Assembly: GCA_015680685.1 (NCBI GenBank)
Contig: MNCI01013819.1
Coordinates: 1 to 21,038, forward strand
Source: Gnetum montanum
Lineage: Eukaryota > Streptophyta > Gnetopsida > Gnetales > Gnetaceae
DNA length: 21,038 nucleotides
Direction: 5' to 3'
The position numbers were made by a program, and so were the translations under genes. How positions within the stretch are numbered: the stretch's first letter is position 1; each line of letters starts with the position of its first letter. The notes beneath the pieces are model-generated. The model worked only from the letters and a program-made list of their open reading frames with translations. It was not told the origin of the DNA and did no database searches. Of this stretch, positions 18,805 through 21,038 are shown piece after piece.

Positions 18805-21038
18805 AGGTCCTTTCATGGAACTGCAGGGACCAGGGTACCCCTTACAAGCGACATACCCTGCATTGTTTGGTACGTGACGAGAAATGTGACATTGTATGCC
18901 TGCAAGAGTCGAAATTGCAACAGACGGAGACTGAGACTCAGAGTCTCCGGTGGCCGGGGTGGCACAGCCACCTGGCACCCAGCAGGGGACGCGCAGGTGG
19001 CCTCGTGATCTTGACCAAGGAGGACTCGTACGTCCTGGATTCGTCCGACTGGAGCATTACGGTGCATCTACCTAGACAGGATGTGTGGATTACCAATGTT
19101 TACAGCGCCCAAGGCTGGCAGCCACGTTTCCAAGAACTCTCTCGGGTCGCGGCGCTTGTTCCTCAGCAGGCCAGCTGGCTATTGATTGGGGACTTCAACC
19201 AGAGGCTCTTCGCCTGGGAAAAGACTGGGGAAAATTTGGCAGAGCCCCCAGGGGCAACCGACATGCTCGCCTTGTTACAACAGTACAATCTGACGGACTT
19301 GGAAATCACCGGCTACGCGTACACCTGGAGCAATCGCAGGCAGGGCGCCGCGAGGGTTCAGTCCCGAATTGACCGTGTTTGGGCCAGCAAAAAATTGGTG
19401 AAAGGTTGGGATTTGCTGGTGTACGGTGGCACCCACATGGCCTCCGATCATTGGCCCATCTTCTGCCAAATGGAGATGGGAGAGTTCCAAAAACAGCGTA
19501 TTTTCCGCTTCGAGCGCCCCTAGATCCGCGCGCCGTGGCTTGGGCAGATGGTGCAGGACATCTGGCAGCAATACAGTGCCTCGGTGGACCCGCACGATTT
19601 CCTCAAAAGCGGGTTGAGGACGCCGAAACAGAAATTAAAAAACTGTAGCCCAACGGAAAAATATCCGTTTTGAACGCATAGCAGCCAGTTGTAGGCCAAA
19701 CTGCAGAATATTCAATCGCTGCAGGAGCAGCAAGGGAGTGGGGCCGACTTGACTGGGGAGGAGCTCACCCTGCAGGCTGAGCTTCAACTCCTGCACCACG
19801 AGGAGGAGGAGTACTGGCGCCAGCGGGCTCGTGTGCAGTGGCTGGGGGCTGGAGACCGGCAAACAGAATTTTTCTTTTCGGCCGCGAAGGCACACCGTGG
19901 CTCTAGGAACGGACCGATTAAACACGTCCTGCAGCGTGAATCACCACTGCGCACCGGCGGCCTCCTGCAGTACTGGCGGCAGGTGTGCGATTGGCAGCCA
20001 ACGGACCCTGTTTCGGTGCCTGTGGGCAGAGTTTTAAATCAGGCAGACAATTTCCAGCTACTAAAGCCTTTCACGCACCAGGAACGGCACGAGGCACTGC
20101 AGAAAATGCCTGCTAACAGGGCGCCTGGGCCAAACGGCTAGCCCATTGAATTTTTTACACACTTCGAGGACGTCCTCGGGCAGAACCTACTGGACGCATT
20201 CAATAAAATGTTGGCATGGCGGTAGGTTCGAAATGAAATTAATTACTCGCGTGTGGTTCTACTCCCGAAGACGGAGCATCCCACATCCCCCAGTCATTTC
20301 CGCCCCATTGGGGTCTGTAATTCCTTGCTGCGGTTATTCTCTCGCCTGCTCGTGGCCAGGCTGCAGCCGCTCATGACACGGCTCGTGGGGAAGCACCAGG
20401 CCGCGTTCATGAAGGGGCGTCACCTACAAGACCAGGTTCTGCTGCTCCAGGAGATCCAGCACTCCCTTCGGACTACCAAACTTCCGGCCCTGTTCATCAA
20501 ACTGGACATTACCAAGGCCTACGATTCTGTTAGTTGGGCCGCCTTGAGGTCTGTTTTGCTCGCCAAAGGGTTTGACCCATCCTTCGCCGACCTCTGCCTG
20601 CAGATCCAGCACGGAGGACAGTTCTCGTTGGATATTGATGGGCAGTTGTGGGGTTTCCATGGGACCGGCCGCGGGCTGCGCCAAGGAGACCCACTGTCCC
20701 TGCTCCTCTTTCTGATGCTGATGGACCTCCTGCAAACTTACTGTACGGAGGAAGGGGTCCTGGGGTTGAATGTGCACGGCATTCACTGTGTCTTGGCCCA
20801 CTTCGCGGATGACACCATGATCTACACCAGGGCTACGGTTCCGCAGGCCAGGGCGATCCTGAAGGCGCTGGACCGGCTACACCGAGAAGTGGGTCTGGTG
20901 CCCAATCCCGGGAAATCAGCTTTATTTTTCACCCACACTCACCCCTCGGTGCGCAGCAAAATCATCCAAATCTTGGGGATTCTCCCGAGGGAGGCGGATG
21001 AAAAGCACCTCGACATTCCCATTCATAACTGGCACAGG
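18801..21038 (+). pseudogene. LINE copy C ORF2: endonuclease plus RT, five nonsense codons, partial at 3' end
   Basis: ATG 18801 opens a 240-codon endonuclease (to 19523) with its catalytic set visible: Asn7 in LSWNC, Glu36 in CLQES, Asp131/Asn133 in GDFNQR, and Asp216/His217 in ASDHWPI. The frame then has TAG 19521, TGA 19671, TAG 19692, TAG 20139 (former Trp of GWPIEF) and TAG 20223 (Gln in copy A), with no frameshift. From 20226 it is open for 271 codons to the window edge. This part carries the RT core: FRPIGVCNSLLRLF, IKLDITKAYDSVSW (first catalytic Asp at 20505), GRGLRQGDPLS (20667-20699) and HFADDTMIYTRATV with the FADD box at 20802-20813. It also has NPGKSALFFTHTH, typical after the RT palm. 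Confidence 0.88.

Larger units (their letters stand above)
17976..21038 (+). mobile_element. LINE copy C, 5'-truncated, runs off the right edge
   Basis: Same LINE family as copies A and B but in the opposite orientation. LINE similarity begins inside ORF1 (LKFARFCVW, about 17990), so the first half of ORF1 and the leader are missing. ORF2 is still open at 21038, at HNWHR, the point where copy B has HN-stop-HR; the 3' part lies outside. It is the least damaged endonuclease/RT of the three. Confidence 0.9.

Noticed and set aside
925-20225. TAG as a recoded sense codon (read as Gln, as in some algae and ciliates)
   Set aside because: TAG also occupies former Trp positions, and each site is explained by one deamination from a CAG or TGG seen in a paralogue. 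The copia element and ORF1 show ordinary decay too.

Overview
The window looks like nuclear DNA from a land plant with a large, repeat-rich genome. The evidence is three copies of a plant L1-type LINE whose ORF1 carries a DUF4283-like domain, a Ty1/copia element with a tRNA-iMet-type primer site, and AT-rich noncoding DNA between them. A gymnosperm or other seed plant would fit, but I cannot name the organism. There are no bacterial operons, rRNA genes, convincing tRNAs or CRISPR arrays. One ambiguous base (n) lies at 2293.

Layout, left to right. (1) 1-3129, minus strand: LINE copy A (5' end to mid reverse transcriptase; the 3' end is outside the window). (2) 3147-4340: AT-rich block A, a diverged duplicate of 12491-13701. 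Its right side leads into a small candidate single-exon gene (TATA 4220, ATG 4390, stop 4584, AATAAA 4752). (3) About 4760-7213: AT-rich DNA with no gene I can support. (4) 7214-12435, minus strand: LINE copy B, essentially full length with a poly(A) tail, heavily decayed. (5) 12491-13701: block B. (6) 13702-17290, minus strand: a copia element with both LTRs, primer site and polypurine tract, but two large internal deletions. (7) 17291-17737: AT-rich spacer. (8) 17758-17965: GC-rich Ala/Gly-type minisatellite joined directly to (9) 17976-21038, plus strand: LINE copy C, 5'-truncated inside ORF1 and running off the right edge.

All transposon genes are broken, but the reading frames are unusually well kept. 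By hand translation, ORF2 of copies A and C each stays in one frame with five nonsense codons. ORF2 of copy B (10948 to 7611) has one frameshift and about 32 internal stops. About 36 of the 43 in-frame stops counted across the three copies (including B's final TAA) are TAG, mostly in CTAG or at former CAG/TGG codons. This is the pattern expected from deamination of CHG-methylated cytosines. In all three LINEs, ORF1 ends and ORF2 begins at a 4-base ATGA overlap, and the last ORF1 residues (LGVQ-TLQE-Y motif) are conserved. This suggests translation of ORF2 by stop-start coupling in this family.

The only non-transposon gene candidate is the 64-codon ORF at 4390-4584. No defence, biosynthetic or other novel multigene system is visible. 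The most unusual signals are the conserved ORF1/ORF2 junction, the TAG-biased decay, and the repeated LINE-plus-upstream-block arrangement.
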